64,000 bases of DNA, taken from Rotaria sordida (Eukaryota; Rotifera; Eurotatoria; Philodinida; Philodinidae). The translations under genes were made by a program, and so were the position numbers. Positions 1-12,327 of the stretch are shown one piece after another. How positions within the stretch are numbered: position 1 is the first letter of the stretch; each line of letters opens with the position of its first letter. The notes beneath the pieces are model-generated. The model saw nothing but the letters and a program-made list of their open reading frames with translations. It was not told the origin of the DNA and ran no database searches. The DNA lies in the NCBI GenBank assembly GCA_905250125.1, contig CAJNOL010000278.1, forward strand, positions 107,329-171,328, given 5' to 3'.

Positions 1-914
1 CGCTAGAGATTTTATGCTTGACAATATTTTGCTAGTATCAAATGACAATATTTCGTTTGCTCAATAAAATATGAAAGCTTCACCAATAACAATACCAAAC
101 ATATTCTTAAAGTCCGAGCCAGCTTAAACATAAAGTATTGAAAAATTGTTTTCGAGTGTCTCAGAAATTTTTTTTAGGGCTGTATATTTGAATAAGATCA
201 TTTTTATTCATAAAGAGGAGCTGTAATAGATGTTAGATTTCATTATTAAATTTATTCTTGTCGATTTTGTGACTAGATATAAATCGACCATGTTTATTTT
301 TATAATTATTATTTTATTTGTAGAATCAGTTTGCAAATAACCATCATTATTAGACGAATTTTCTTTTGTGTAACTGCTACAAAGAGTTAACAGAAAATAA
401 TCGAAATATATCTCGAACAATTTTAAATGTAAACTTATTATCAGTAAATGCTAGAAGAATTTGCACTTTGAATATTGCCCAGGTCAAGTCATTTTAAATA
501 GGAAAGAGTACAGATGAAAAAAAAGACAGAACACGTACTCATTTCGTGATCTCATCTTTGTCATGATGATAACAAATATTCACTGGTTACAGTACTTGTC
601 TGTTAGTGTCCTACATTGCCATTATTTTTTCTGAAAAGATAAAGAAAAAGGCAACATATATTCTATCTGTCCTCTTCAGTAGGTATATTGAGAAAAAGTA
701 AAAAAAAAACAAGATGCATCATTTTGCTATCTGATAAGAATAGAAACAGAAAAGGTAGAGATCTTTTAATTATGCATAGAAGCAACAATAACAACAACAA
801 CTACAAAGCATATTTTCGAAGATAAAATGTTATTATAAAAAATGATGAAACTCATTTGTTCCATATATTAATGCCAAGAATAAAATTCATTATTTTATTT
901 TTTAGATAAACATA
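1..914. other. Upstream non-coding sequence, no gene seen
   Basis: AT-rich sequence upstream of the permease. No frame longer than about 70 codons with coding character and no family motif were seen. The permease promoter must lie here, but I cannot point to a specific core element. Confidence 0.5.
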
Positions 915-3900
915 ATGAAGACAAATGTTAACAAAAGTTTGGGCGGAGATGGAATACCGGTATAAGAAATTATAAGTGATTTTTTCGAAAATGAAACCAT
1001 TTGCATTCTAGATTAGTTGCATCTCATCAACGTCGACAAATGAAGATTCATTAACTATAAATAATGGTCAATTTAATAATAATGGACATCATGTACGTTT
1101 AAGTACAAATGAATTTTTCGCGAATTAGTCAATTTTTCTTTGTTTTGTTTTAGACAAACATTATTACGAGAGCGTTCAGAAATATTTTTCCGAAAAAATT
1201 CGCAAATGGAGCATCAAATAATCCTTATGAAAATAGTTATGGTGATAATATAATTTTAGTATCACCAGACGAAAAGGGTTTACATAGAAATTTAAAGGAA
1301 CGACATATGATTATGATTGCATTAGGTGGAACTATTGGAACTGGCTTATTTTTGGCTTCTGGTCAAGCTTTAGCATCAGCAGGTCCTGGTGGTTCTCTCG
1401 TTTCCTATGGAATTATTTCAATTATGGTCTATTTTGTCATGACAAGTCTAGGTAAATTTAGCAAACTAGTTTTGCTCTTTTTTAACACAACATTTTATGT
1501 CTTTCAAAGATCAAAACAAATTAGTCTATTCCCTATTTACAACTAATATCACAACACCCATGAAGTCAAAAAATCAAAAAAATTTCATGACTTTCGTGAA
1601 TTTTATATCAAAAACACGAAAAAGATGGCATTTTTGATGATGAAACGGACAAAAGAATTGATGTTTTTCAAAATCATTGATGAAAAGCGCTATTTTAATT
1701 AAGCAAATGCAGTAAATTTCAGTTTTTATCAAAACCATTCAATGAAATCAATGAAAATGTCTATTTTAATCGATGATTTTGAAATAGATCAATTTTTTTG
1801 TCCGTTTCATTATTTTAATGGCATTTTGTTGATTTTTTAGCTCCCTGGGCAAGAATTCTTATACAGAACTTCTATTCATTCATGTTTCTCAGTCAAAAAT
1901 TTCTTTTTTTGATTCAATTGAGGAAAATATTCAATGATTTTGAAAAAATTTTCCTGCTATACAGATCACCGTTGAGAAAATAAGCAATTACATATATAAC
2001 TTCCAAGAAACTAAACTAATTGTGATTGACTAAATGAAGCAAAATGTAATGATACATCGAGTAACATTCATTTACATAAACCAATATTTTATATTTAAAA
2101 ATTCTAAAAGAGGATAGGCATGCACTGAGAATTTCCCGATTTTTTTTGTATTTCCGTAGGAAGGATACACTTAAAATATGCAATGCGGCAGAATATTGTC
2201 AAAGTTTCGGAGTTGTAGAGCAAATAGTTTTCTACAAAATAATGTTCCGACGAGGTTTGTACCACTTACGATTCCGTTTTTTATTGCGGTTTTACAGAGA
2301 GTCTTGATCAAGATCAAACCTTGGATTTTCGGGTTCGTTCTCGATCAGGGCTCTCCGTAAAACTGTCATAAAAGTTAAACTGTCCATTGCACGAACCTCA
2401 GGTGACGTTTTATCTTGTAGAAAATTGTTTGCTCTGCAATCCTACACGCTCCAAAAAACAAAAATACGAAGTTCTTCTTTCGACGCTTCATGTTATTTCT
2501 ACAAAAAAAGAGAAAAACTGAATTTTCATTCTCGGTGCATGCCTAAAAGAGAAATATTTTGAAGCTCGGTTTAGATCGAAAAAACATATTATTCAACATA
2601 AACAAATCTCAAATTGAAATTTTGATTTTGTAATTGTTATGCAGTGATAATTAGACTATCGTTCATGTTACAAATATACTTGTCAGTTCAATGTTTTAGT
2701 CTTATTTTGAATATTTTATATGGAAATCTATCGAGCATGTCTAATATAATAATTATATCTGGATGTTACTGGACGAAAAACTATTTCAATCGAGTTTGAA
2801 TATTTCTTCAAAACCTTTTTCTATTTTCTGTCGGAATCATTTCATCATCTTCAAAACGATCAATTTGAGTATAACTCCTGAACAAAGATCGACTTAGTCT
2901 TATCAATGATTTCGAAACTAATCTACTTTGAATTATATTAGAATCAAATCTCAATAAGTCATCACTTGAGAAGGACGGGGCCACTTTGAAAAAAAAAACA
3001 AGACACCGGAATTGTTCGAAGCTTTGAAATAATATATTTATTAACAATAATGTCAACACTTGAAGTAGGATTTGGAGAAGTATTTTTATCATTGGGAACT
3101 TATATGGAGTCCTTCATAACATAATTACTATATTCTTCAGATTCGGATCTATCTTCAATTTCTGCATGTGATTCACCTTCTGACTCAGGATCACTGAAAA
3201 TTCCGTTCATTTTATTCCCTAGACTGAAATATATGATCTAGAAACGGTAATTCTGTCTGCCTGAAACATATTTTTAAAATCACGCTGAGTCTTATTTCAC
3301 ATCTTTGTTTTTCTGCAAGATTGACTAGAAGATGCAACACAAACAATTCATTTCTTTTCATCTTAGCAACCATTTCTATATCTCTCTGAAGTATGATTCA
3401 ACTCATCAAATATTCATTGCCACATACCAAAGCAAGAAACAAGCAACTGACTTTGAAATTTCAAGACATCTCTGTATTTCAAAATTTCGTTGCTACGTTC
3501 ATTTTCTGTTCTGATTTATTTTTGAAACTTGGATGCTGCCTTGCAATGTTTCTATTTCGCTTACTTGTATGCGATTCTGTGGTAGAATGCCCGTGTGAAT
3601 TTTCTGCCCTGTTGAAGGTCGATGTAAATTATTATTCCTCACACTTTCTCTGAGTAAACTATCTATGTTGATTGTTCACTTTCATCGCAAAGATACCATG
3701 TCTCATCGTCCATTCTTTGACTCACAGTAATTCAAATTCCTTCAGCTTTTTTAATTAGCCAAAGATTGTAAGCAATCGCGAATAATGAACTACCCAAGCA
3801 ATTTTCTAGTTTGTATTTTACAAATAACCATCAGTCCCTCAGTCTAAAGCTAAACGAGTCGGCATTTGATGAACGTTACTTGTTGCTTTAGAGACTTCCT

Positions 3901-6900
3901 GATTCAAATGACTGAATAGCATGGTTTAAATGGCTCAGATGTATGTTTATTGGATTATAGTTATAGAGACGCAAAACAGATAGTGTATGAATTGCTTAAA
4001 TTTTACATGCGCCTGAAACTGAACTTTCAACAACGGTTTTAGTCTTCCTTGTCCTCTGCAAGTAATCGCTACGTTTGGTTCTTTAATTTATTGATTTCAA
4101 ATTTTTTCGTTTCGAAACGATTTGGAATCCTGAAGTTCACAAAAATTTGGTTTTTCTATTGTGCTACATCTTTTGATTTTCATCAGAGATCTTTCTTAGT
4201 TCTGCCTGGATCTCTAGTCACATTACATTTCATCGTCTTTCAGTCTAGGAACGAGTAAATCGGTATCCGATGAACGATAGTAATACAATCGAAAATTCTC
4301 AATGTATTAACATTTGTTCTAGCTGAGCTTGCGACTCAATTTCCCATTAGTGGTTCTTTCAATACATTTGGTAGTCGTTTTGTGGATGAAGCATTCGGCT
4401 TTGCATTAGCCTACAACTATTACTTTTCGTGGGTGACAACTATTGCAGGAGAATTGGTGGCCGCCGGTATTATCGTCCAATATTGGTTACCGAATTTTCC
4501 CAGTATAGTATGGTCAATATTAGGAATGGCGATTATGTTTTTACTAAATGCTTTTACAGTCAAAGGTTACGGGGAAGGGGAATATTGGTTTGCAATGATC
4601 AAAGTAATTACTGTGCTCATCTTCTTACTAGTTGGTCTTCTAGTGGATGTTGGTGCCGTGGGTAAACCGAAAAAAAAATATGGCTTTGAAAATTGGAAAT
4701 TAGATGGAGCACCATTTGTCGATGGAGTGCGTGGTGTAATAACCACGTCAATCATATCAGGTTTTGCTTTTCAAGTAAGGATAATTTTTTATAATAGCAT
4801 ACAATTCGATAACTAGATTTAATTATTATTTTAATGTGTATATTTTCTCTTCAAATTTACAATTATTTCTTATCTCTCTTGTGTCATCATCTTTAGTCTC
4901 TTTTCGATGACTTGAACTACCCGGCAGTTTTTCTGAAGTGCATCAGAGCTCACGTCAATTTCAAGTGCAACTTTTTAAACTCTCACAACTGTTCATCTTT
5001 GGGGTGTAGGATGTGGTGTGTGTAATGCGACGTGAATATATAATGCTCTCACATCTCACATCCATACCATAGTAGTTAATTATGAATTTAAGGAGGGGGT
5101 CATGATCGACAACTTTTATGATCAAATAGGCTCATTCAATACAGAACACTTGTTTTATCTCTTTATCAGCTACTGTGTAATTTGATCCTGAATAAGCTAT
5201 TGGAGATGGGCATTTTTGGTTACCGAATGACTTTGAGTTGTATGAACATGATTCGAGTAAAATTTAAACATATGTTCGATACATAGATCGATACAGAATT
5301 TCAAGCTCTATCATTTTTCTATCGACCATATCTGCTAATTGTACTTTTTTTGAACGTGATATATACTGTTTTCTGTTGTCCTCAAGGGAGGCTACACTCG
5401 GAAACTACCCATATTGGTCCATTCTGTTCGTTCAGTATTTTACCGCTACCTCTGAAACAGGTTGACCGTTTGAATTGGGGGGGACATTTTATATAGTAGA
5501 GTTCTCCTTGTGCCACAAGATCATTCTCTGATCTTACACTCTATGTCCAGAAACGTCAGAGTATTCATAAGCTCAATGATCATGTTGTGCCTGTTTTGGA
5601 AGGTATTTGAGTTATGACATTACTATGCAAGATATGTGAGTAGATCAAATAGAATAATTTCATAGCCTAGGAAGGACTCTACTACCTGAAGCATCCTCCA
5701 ATCCAAATACTCAAATTCTTTCTAAGATATCGACAAAATACTGAACACACCGGATGGTGTCTGTGTTTTCTGTGACTAAAATAGGTCTTAAATCTATGTT
5801 TTAGCCTGCATTTCGAACAGCCTAAACCAAACCATCTCAAATTTTGGGTTTGAGTATGGATCAGATAGACTCTTCATTTGAGATATAAAAGTCAAAAATT
5901 GATGAATGTTCGTAGTACTAGAATGCACTCTTCTTTGACGACAACAAAAGCTGGCGTCTATTGCCGTCAAAAAAAAACTAATTAGCAGATATAGTTGATA
6001 GAAAAATAGTAGAGCTTGAAGTTCTGTATCGATCTATGTATAGAGCATATGTTTCAATTTTTCACTTGATGCATAATCACACTGCTCAAAACCGTTGGAT
6101 CACAAAACATGACCGTCTCCAAGAACTTATTTGGGATTAAATTATACAGTAAGCTTCATTTTATGAATTTCATTTGAGCTGTGCCAGATAGAGAACTTTT
6201 TTTCTCTATCTTCTCGTATAAAATGAATTATATTTGTCTTGTACTTCTTGTCCGAATTGGATCAAATACAGGATACATAAAATTGGAGCATATACATAAA
6301 AAAATATTCCCTATCTAATGATTCTATTGAATCGAAAGAGTAGGAAGTCACAATTCCTCCTTCCTTGAGACACTTCAACAATATAACGAAGATACAACGG
6401 ATAAACGATGATCGATATACGATAGTTTACGCTCCGCTATAAAAAAGATTGTCATGTACGGCACAATTGAGTATGATAATGAACCATAATACGACTCATC
6501 CTATACGGTCGTCGTTTTCAGGTAAAAAATCATCGTAATTTAACCGTATGCGGCCGTTTATGTACCATATTGTGCGATTAGGGACACGTATACAAATTTG
6601 AAAGGCGGGTTATATTTATAAAATTTTTCTTGATGATTATTTAGGGAACTGAAGCTGTAGGCATCGCTGCTGGTGAAAGTTCTAATCCAAAGAGGGATGT
6701 GCCTCGTGCGATGAATGGAACCATATGGCGTATTATTTTGTTCTTTGTCGGTGCCATCTTTATCATGGGTCTAGTTATTCCATATAACGATCCAAATCTC
6801 GCTAAAATAGGTGGTGTTGAAAATGTTGCTGTGTCACCTTTCACCTTGGTATTTGCAAGATCTGGCATTCCCGGAGCAGAACATATTATGAATGCTGTCA

Positions 6901-7598
6901 TTCTAACAACAATATTATCGGCTGGTAATTCTGGTCTTTACTTATGTACACGTATTTTCTGGACATTGGCTATGGAAGGCAAAGCACCTCGTGTCTTTCG
7001 TCATCTAACTAAAGGTGGAATTCCTATTTGGTGTTTGGTTATAACAACTGTTCTTGCAAGCTCTCTGTTTGGTCTCTCATTCGTTGGAAATAAGGTGATT
7101 TATATATGGCTTGTAAATATGACTAGCGTGATGGGTTTTATTGCTTGGTTTGGAATTGCAGTAGCACATTACCGATTTCGTCGAGCATATATTCTACAAG
7201 GTTATTCATTGAGCGATCTTGTTTATAAAGCGCTATTCTTTCCAGTGGGACCAATCTTGGCATCTTTACTTATTCTTATGTGTGTCTTTGGACAAGGATA
7301 TTCTGCATTCGCCACAGTAACGGTCAACTGTACTACCCCAGAACAAAACTATTCGAGATTTGATAGACATATACTGGATCAAAATCTATTCGATCAAGGA
7401 AATTCTACATGTACGAAACATACATTCAACTTGTCTACGTTTCTATCGGGTTATGTCATATTACCGATATTTGTGATAATGTTCATTATTTACAAAGTTG
7501 TTAAAAAGACACGATTTATACCACTTCGAGAAATTGATCTAATAACCGACAGTGTGACAGAACGTGAACGTCTACAGAGAGAAAGAATTGGTATGTAG
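915..7598 (+). CDS. Amino-acid permease of the fungal/bacterial AAT/YAT family, probably horizontally acquired
   Basis: Plasma-membrane amino-acid/proton symporter by family. Proposed exons: 915-959, 1012-1092, 1154-1451, 4323-4774, 6645-7598. All phases join and give about 609 aa. The N-terminal ~70 residues are hydrophilic. They are followed by LKERHMIMIALGGTIGTGLF (TM1, the Gap1/LysP signature), then SLAELATQFPISGSF and, at the start of exon 5, GTEAVGIAAGESSNPKRDVP, the conserved TM6 to loop block of AAT/YAT permeases. About 12 hydrophobic segments are visible. Animal SLC7 carriers lack this exact signature set, so a fungal or bacterial origin is inferred. The two long introns (1452-4322 and 4775-6644) carry fold-back repeats. 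The stop is TAG at 7596-7598, but a GTATGT donor overlaps the last codons, so a further 3' exon is possible. The first two exons are less certain than the last three. Confidence 0.85.
2117..2543. mobile_element. MITE-like element in permease intron 3
   Basis: Terminal inverted repeats of about 16 bp: GGCATGCACTGAGAAT at 2117 and its near-complement ATTCTCGGTGCATGCC ending at 2543, with one mismatch. The dinucleotide TA flanks both ends (2115-2116 and 2544-2545). The octamer TAAAAGAG also occurs just outside both ends (2105-2112 and 2544-2551). Internal arms continue the palindrome imperfectly: AGAGCAAATAGTTTTCTAC near 2217 against the complement of GTAGAAAATTGTTTGCTCT near 2418. There is no transposase. 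It fits a non-autonomous DNA transposon, Tc1/mariner-like if the duplication is TA, hAT-like if it is the octamer. Confidence 0.7.
3100..3210 (-). pseudogene. Short acidic antisense coding remnant inside permease intron 3
   Basis: A 36-codon ATG-to-TAA frame on the minus strand reads as an acidic, serine-rich peptide (it contains SDPESEGESHAEIEDRSESE). The following DNA continues in another frame as VPNDKNTSPNPTSS, which suggests a frameshift. Acidic N-termini of this kind occur in several transposase families, but no catalytic motif is visible. It may be a decayed transposon gene or chance. Confidence 0.22.
5165..6155. repeat. Large fold-back (inverted-repeat) element in permease intron 4
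   Basis: Two divergent inverted arms of roughly 190-240 bp flank a central region of about 500 bp. Left-arm landmarks are ACTGTGTAATTTGATCC (near 5170) and GAATTTCAAGCTCTATCATT (near 5295). The complement of the right arm reads ACTGTATAATTTAATCC and GAACTTCAAGCTCTACTATT at matching distances. No open reading frame of note lies inside. It is consistent with an old non-autonomous fold-back transposon. Confidence 0.75.
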
Positions 7599-7756
7599 CG
7601 GCAATTCATAATAAGACAGATAATGATTTTAATCTTTGATAACACTAACTAATACAATAAACTACTAAGAAAAGAATAAACCCATGTGACACATTTTTCA
7701 TTCATTCATTGTTGCGCACTTGTGCACAATTGCAACGCAGTTTTATACGTTCCACT

Positions 7757-8036
7757 GGGTGTGAGTGTGGGTGTGGCTATGGGTGGAGGTTTTGGTGTGA
7801 GTATGATTCATTACTTAGCTCCATCGGTAACCACGCAGTCCCGCTCACATTTAAAGCCACACCCACACCGATATCCACACCGGGATCTAAATTTTGAATA
7901 TTTAATTGTGGGTGTGGGTGTGGGTGTGAGTAAGGGTGTGGGTGTGGGTGTGGNNNNNNNNNNGTGTGGGTGTGGGTGTGAGTAAGGGTGTGGGTGTGGG
8001 TGTGGGTGTGGGTATGGGTGTTGGTGTGGGTGTAAT
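7757..8036. repeat. Interstitial telomere-like (TGTGGG)n array with an assembly gap
   Basis: Repeats of GGTGTG/TGTGGG, perfect in runs and otherwise degenerate (GTGAGTAAGG, GGTATGG, GGTGTTGG variants), occupy 7757-7806 and 7904-8036. A short stretch in the opposite orientation (CCACACCCACACCGATATCC) lies near 7857-7882. Ten Ns at 7954-7963 mark an unresolved length. The block GTGTGGGTGTGGGTGTGAG appears on both sides of the gap, so the array was probably collapsed. TGTGGG is the telomeric hexamer reported for the bdelloid Adineta vaga, so this looks like an interstitial or degraded telomeric tract just downstream of the foreign-type permease. Confidence 0.8.
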
Positions 8037-8129
8037 TAAACGGGAAGATGATGCTCATCCACACCCTAAAACATTGCTAATGATTGATGACAAATTGAAT
8101 TTTGGTGGAATATTCATTCCAATATTTAG

Positions 8130-8507
8130 AGTTGATTAAAATAGTTTATTTCTTTCCAATGATCAATATGTTCGTTCAACATTATTATCAATCCTATTAT
8201 CAGTTGCGGTTAGTGAAACGCTATACTATCTGAAAAATTTATAACAATCTATAGTAAAACAATCAGAAATTAGTGTTCATAATCTTTTATTTGCAATAGA
8301 TTGTTTAGAAATATTCGTCTTAGTATTTTTATTATATAAAATTTTCATTAAACCATTCTATCGTTTAATATTTCCGAAAATTCCATCGAATGAGCAAAAA
8401 TAAACAATTATATGAAACAGTAATTAATGGATATGTTAAGTACTCGGATAATAGATCTGGTAATATGGATATAGATGAATATTATAATCCGTATTCTGTT
8501 TAAAAAA
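8130..8507 (+). pseudogene. Decayed membrane-protein-like coding remnant
   Basis: One frame from about 8133 to 8403 is open except for a TAA near 8247. It encodes two hydrophobic stretches, STLLSILLSVAVSETLYYL and LLFAIDCLEIFVLVFLLYKI. In another frame, 8390-8506 continues as a 38-codon ATG frame ending DIDEYYNPYSV. The stop plus the frame change suggest a broken gene. An intron (GTTAGT...CTATAG) across the stop was considered but does not restore phase. I do not recognise the family. Confidence 0.3.
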
Positions 8508-8510
8508 AAA

Positions 8511-11500
8511 CTTTCGTATTGTTTCATTTCACAACTATTTTTTTGCATTTACTTGTGAAATTTTTATATGTGAGACAACTAAACACAACAAAAAGTTTGT
8601 AATTTAGACAGATCAAAGTGAGAACCTGACATGTCTATACTGTCACGATAGTCTAATGGAAAAGGTTTGTCTTTTGCGATCGATAGAACAAGAGAGAAAG
8701 AAAGAACTGTCTTGAAAAACGAAGATAATATTTGAATCATATTCTGTCGTCTGGTGAAAAAGATATTCTATTCGATCTGCAATTAGAAGTTAGTCAAGAA
8801 GAATGTCTGATGGAGAATGAAAGAGTTTGAACGAATGAGCAAAAAGAGATTTTATAACAAACCTTGTTCTATTCGACAAGTATCCTATCAAACAAATTGA
8901 TAATGATGTTAGTGGATCGTATAGTCTTTACTCTTTCCACCCGTTGAAACGTCACATGAAAATGAATATTTTATGTTCGTTCGGTAAGGTGGAGTGAAAT
9001 GATAGAGATTCGATCCTATAAACTTCTATGCAGTAATAACAGGATAACAGACAAATGAACTACTTTCGTTTTGAATCGCTTGTACATGAAGCTAATCATC
9101 AATAGACAGAAGTATGTGTGTAAATGTGAGTGTGAATCGAGAAAAGACTGCAACACTCTCATCCTCGTATATGTCTATCATGTCGACTTAATAAATGTTT
9201 TACAAGTGAAAAGAATACAAATAAATTTCGAGCATCAAGATCAAGAATAATAAAAAAAAAGCCATTTCAAAAATACAATAAATAATTCAAAAACAAATAA
9301 ATTAATTCGAGTAGGAATGCAACGTCAATCAGAACAAATGAGATTCTTCAGTTATTTTTTCAGTCGAAATTTATTTCTATTCAAACAAATTTTGAATATA
9401 TAGGCGTCGTTTAATTTCTTTTATTGATGTAGAACAAATTATTTTTATTTCTTCAATTTCAATTTGAAGCTCATGAAATGTGTCTTTTCACAGTTTTGAT
9501 TTCAGTTTATGCGAGGTAATTTTCTTACGACTCGGCTGGAGAGTGGACAAAAATGTTTGCCAAGAAAGTTTTGTTTCTTCTATATTTCGGTGTAGAGACA
9601 TCGCAGATGACCAATATTTTCTTTTGAAAGACAGTCGATGATTTCTCCTACAAACTTTGTCTGCAACGTACAATGATGCTCAATATTGATCATACACCTG
9701 ACAAATGACATTGTTTCTTCAATATTTGACGAGGGTGTGGGTGTAATTGTTTAACTTCTCTTTATTTACATCCATACACCCAACTAAAATAATGATTGAA
9801 TATTTTCTTGAAATTTTAGTCTTTATTGTTAACAAAGGCTTATAATAAGAATATTATTAAATGTATGTTTTTACAATTTCAAAAAAAAGAACTGAGATAC
9901 GAAGCAAAGAGATTGAAACAACAGTTTTTCATTTTATAAATTTGTTGAACATTGACAAAATTTGTGAGAATCAAAAGAAAAAACTTTTAAAAAATCTTAT
10001 TTTGTGGAATTCATATGTTTTCGACGAAAATAGTGAGTGTAAGTATTAAGTCGAAGTTTTCCGACTTTCCCCCATTATAGACCTGAGCAACTAGTGTTAA
10101 ATGTTGTTGAATATTCTAGCTTATGTAGAATATGTGAGTTCTACATTTCAGCCCCAAAGTGGCTGCGCTAACAAGCTTTTTTATTCGAATGTAGTCGATA
10201 AAATATGGAAAACCTTGAGTATTTTTATTCTGTTTGAATAAGCCAATGTCTATACCATCAATATTTAATGGAAACGAATCCTTTTGAACACAATACAGAA
10301 GAGCATATTAATATTCAACTAGCATTTCTTCGAAATATGCTTTTGCCATGTTATCATTGTACTTGTACAAAATCGATTTATTGACGGTCTTTCTGGATCA
10401 ATCAAATATACATTTCATAAAACAGATCATTTATATTGAGAATACTAAAGTTAAACACCTGTAGGATTTGATATTTTCCAAATATTATCACTCATCTTGT
10501 TAAACCGAGGAAGTCTGAAATACTTAACGATGTATGTTATCGTATGTCAGGCAAACTATTGATTGTCTCAACATGTTGACCATTCATAGTCGGCTAGTCA
10601 ATAAAATTCTTTTTTTTTCTTTTCCATTCTATTCTCAAGGAGCTCGTTTTATGAGTTAAAACGTTATGCAAATCAATGATTGGAATGCTATAGATCGTTC
10701 ATTCATTGGTATTGTGTGTGCGTATAAATACAAAGAGACTCGTCTCAATTACATGCATTGATCGGTTGTAAATCTTCAACTTAGGGCATACATGTTTACA
10801 ATGGCATGGCGTCACGCTACTGCTCCACTCAAAGAACAAGTGCAGATGAAGGAAGTGACAAAGAAGAATCTCAAAAAGAGATCATCTTCATGTAATAGTC
10901 ATTTGCTTTATCCAACATATACTCTGTCACACGTGATAAGAACATGAGCGATTCTCAATCTTAGAATTATTCAAAATCTTCTCAATAGTGAAGAGAATTC
11001 TTTTTTTTATTGATCAAGAGAACGACACAAAGACATAAAGAATTATTGTCAAGCTCTTAATAGCCTAATGGATCTATCCTTTATTTTATGCTGAAAACAG
11101 TTAGCTATTGAAGAACTTATTAGATTGCTTCAAAGTCTTATGAAACATACGTTCAAGATGCTTTACCTGAATCGTTGTGAATGTCTACAAGATAAGTTTT
11201 CAACGGTTTCATATTATTCAGCACGACATATTCACCAAGTAATTTTTTTTTCGAGTAGAACAGCTCACCCTCTGTGCAAATTGAATCCAAAACTCGACTT
11301 ACTGCTCATAACCATATTAATTGAAATATCACTAACTTAATAAAGAAGATACTAAACACTAAAAGTTTGTGTAAGTCAGAAGTTGTAGGTATGTGTGTAT
11401 GCATAAAAAGGAATTTAACAACCACATCCACACCCCACACTCAACATCCTCTTGCTGACGAACTATCTTACTCAAGTGATCGAGAAAGTATTGGATACAG

Positions 11501-12327
11501 TGTGTCACAAATTTTGTATGTGTGAAAGTTAACGGCGCCCTGTTGAATCTCGACAAGACAGTTTTGAAAAATATCAGCAAATTTCTTAGGTGATATAACT
11601 TAGTATTTTGTGCTTATTTTGCTTTTTTTAAAATACTATACGTTCTTTTTTTAGATTGAAAATGATCGTTTACAGACCAAGAATTTCCAACGTTATATTA
11701 AAATAAAAACATAAAAAATGATATTATTAATACTATATATTTTTCTTGTCATTTTATAGTTTGATTATTCTTCAAGATATATATTCCATGAAAAATGTTA
11801 CTGAAAATAGACACAAGGTATGAAATACAATGTTATCAAAAGTCATGAACGGTTTTAGGATTTTCTGCTAAGATTTATACTGATAAAAAGTGCTTACTAT
11901 AATAATCGAAATCACTGAGAGATGCAACGGTCACAATAATTGGCCCAACGGTGAAGCAGATGAACACATTAAAAATCTAAGATGAAGATCAGTTTGTTTT
12001 TTGCTTAACTTAGACGTCTCTAAGACAATGACGGCTAAAGGTATCAAAAAAACCGATCTTCATCGTCTAGACTGGTTACCGGTGAAACACTGACGGTGAA
12101 CTAATGATTGATTGTCATTGTGGCATCTCTAAAATCAGCCATTCAAAAGTCCAAGCCCACATATCTTTCGAGAAGCTAAATAACATCGAATTTCATAAGA
12201 ATATGTTCCTAATTTTTTAATACTTTTCGTGTGTCATATGAAAATCTGACAAAAAAGAAACAAATCATAATACACATTTTAACTCAAAAAAAAAAGAAAC
12301 TATTTAATAGAACTATTGAAAGATCTA
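8511..12327. other. Gene-poor intergenic region
   Basis: About 3.8 kb of AT-rich sequence with no supportable gene. The only telomere-like trace is a single GGGTGTGGGTGTAATT at 9733-9748, identical to the right edge of the array at 8021-8036. A purine/pyrimidine-skewed CCACATCCACACC stretch lies near 11420. ORFs in this stretch are short and have no recognisable motifs. Confidence 0.5.

Noticed and set aside
7686-8139. Long open frames over the GT-rich array
   Set aside because: They are translations of a simple repeat and run across the Ns; no gene character.
8637-8700. TAGTCTAATGG resembling a tRNA A box
   Set aside because: No matching B box (GGTTCGANTCC) or cloverleaf could be drawn.
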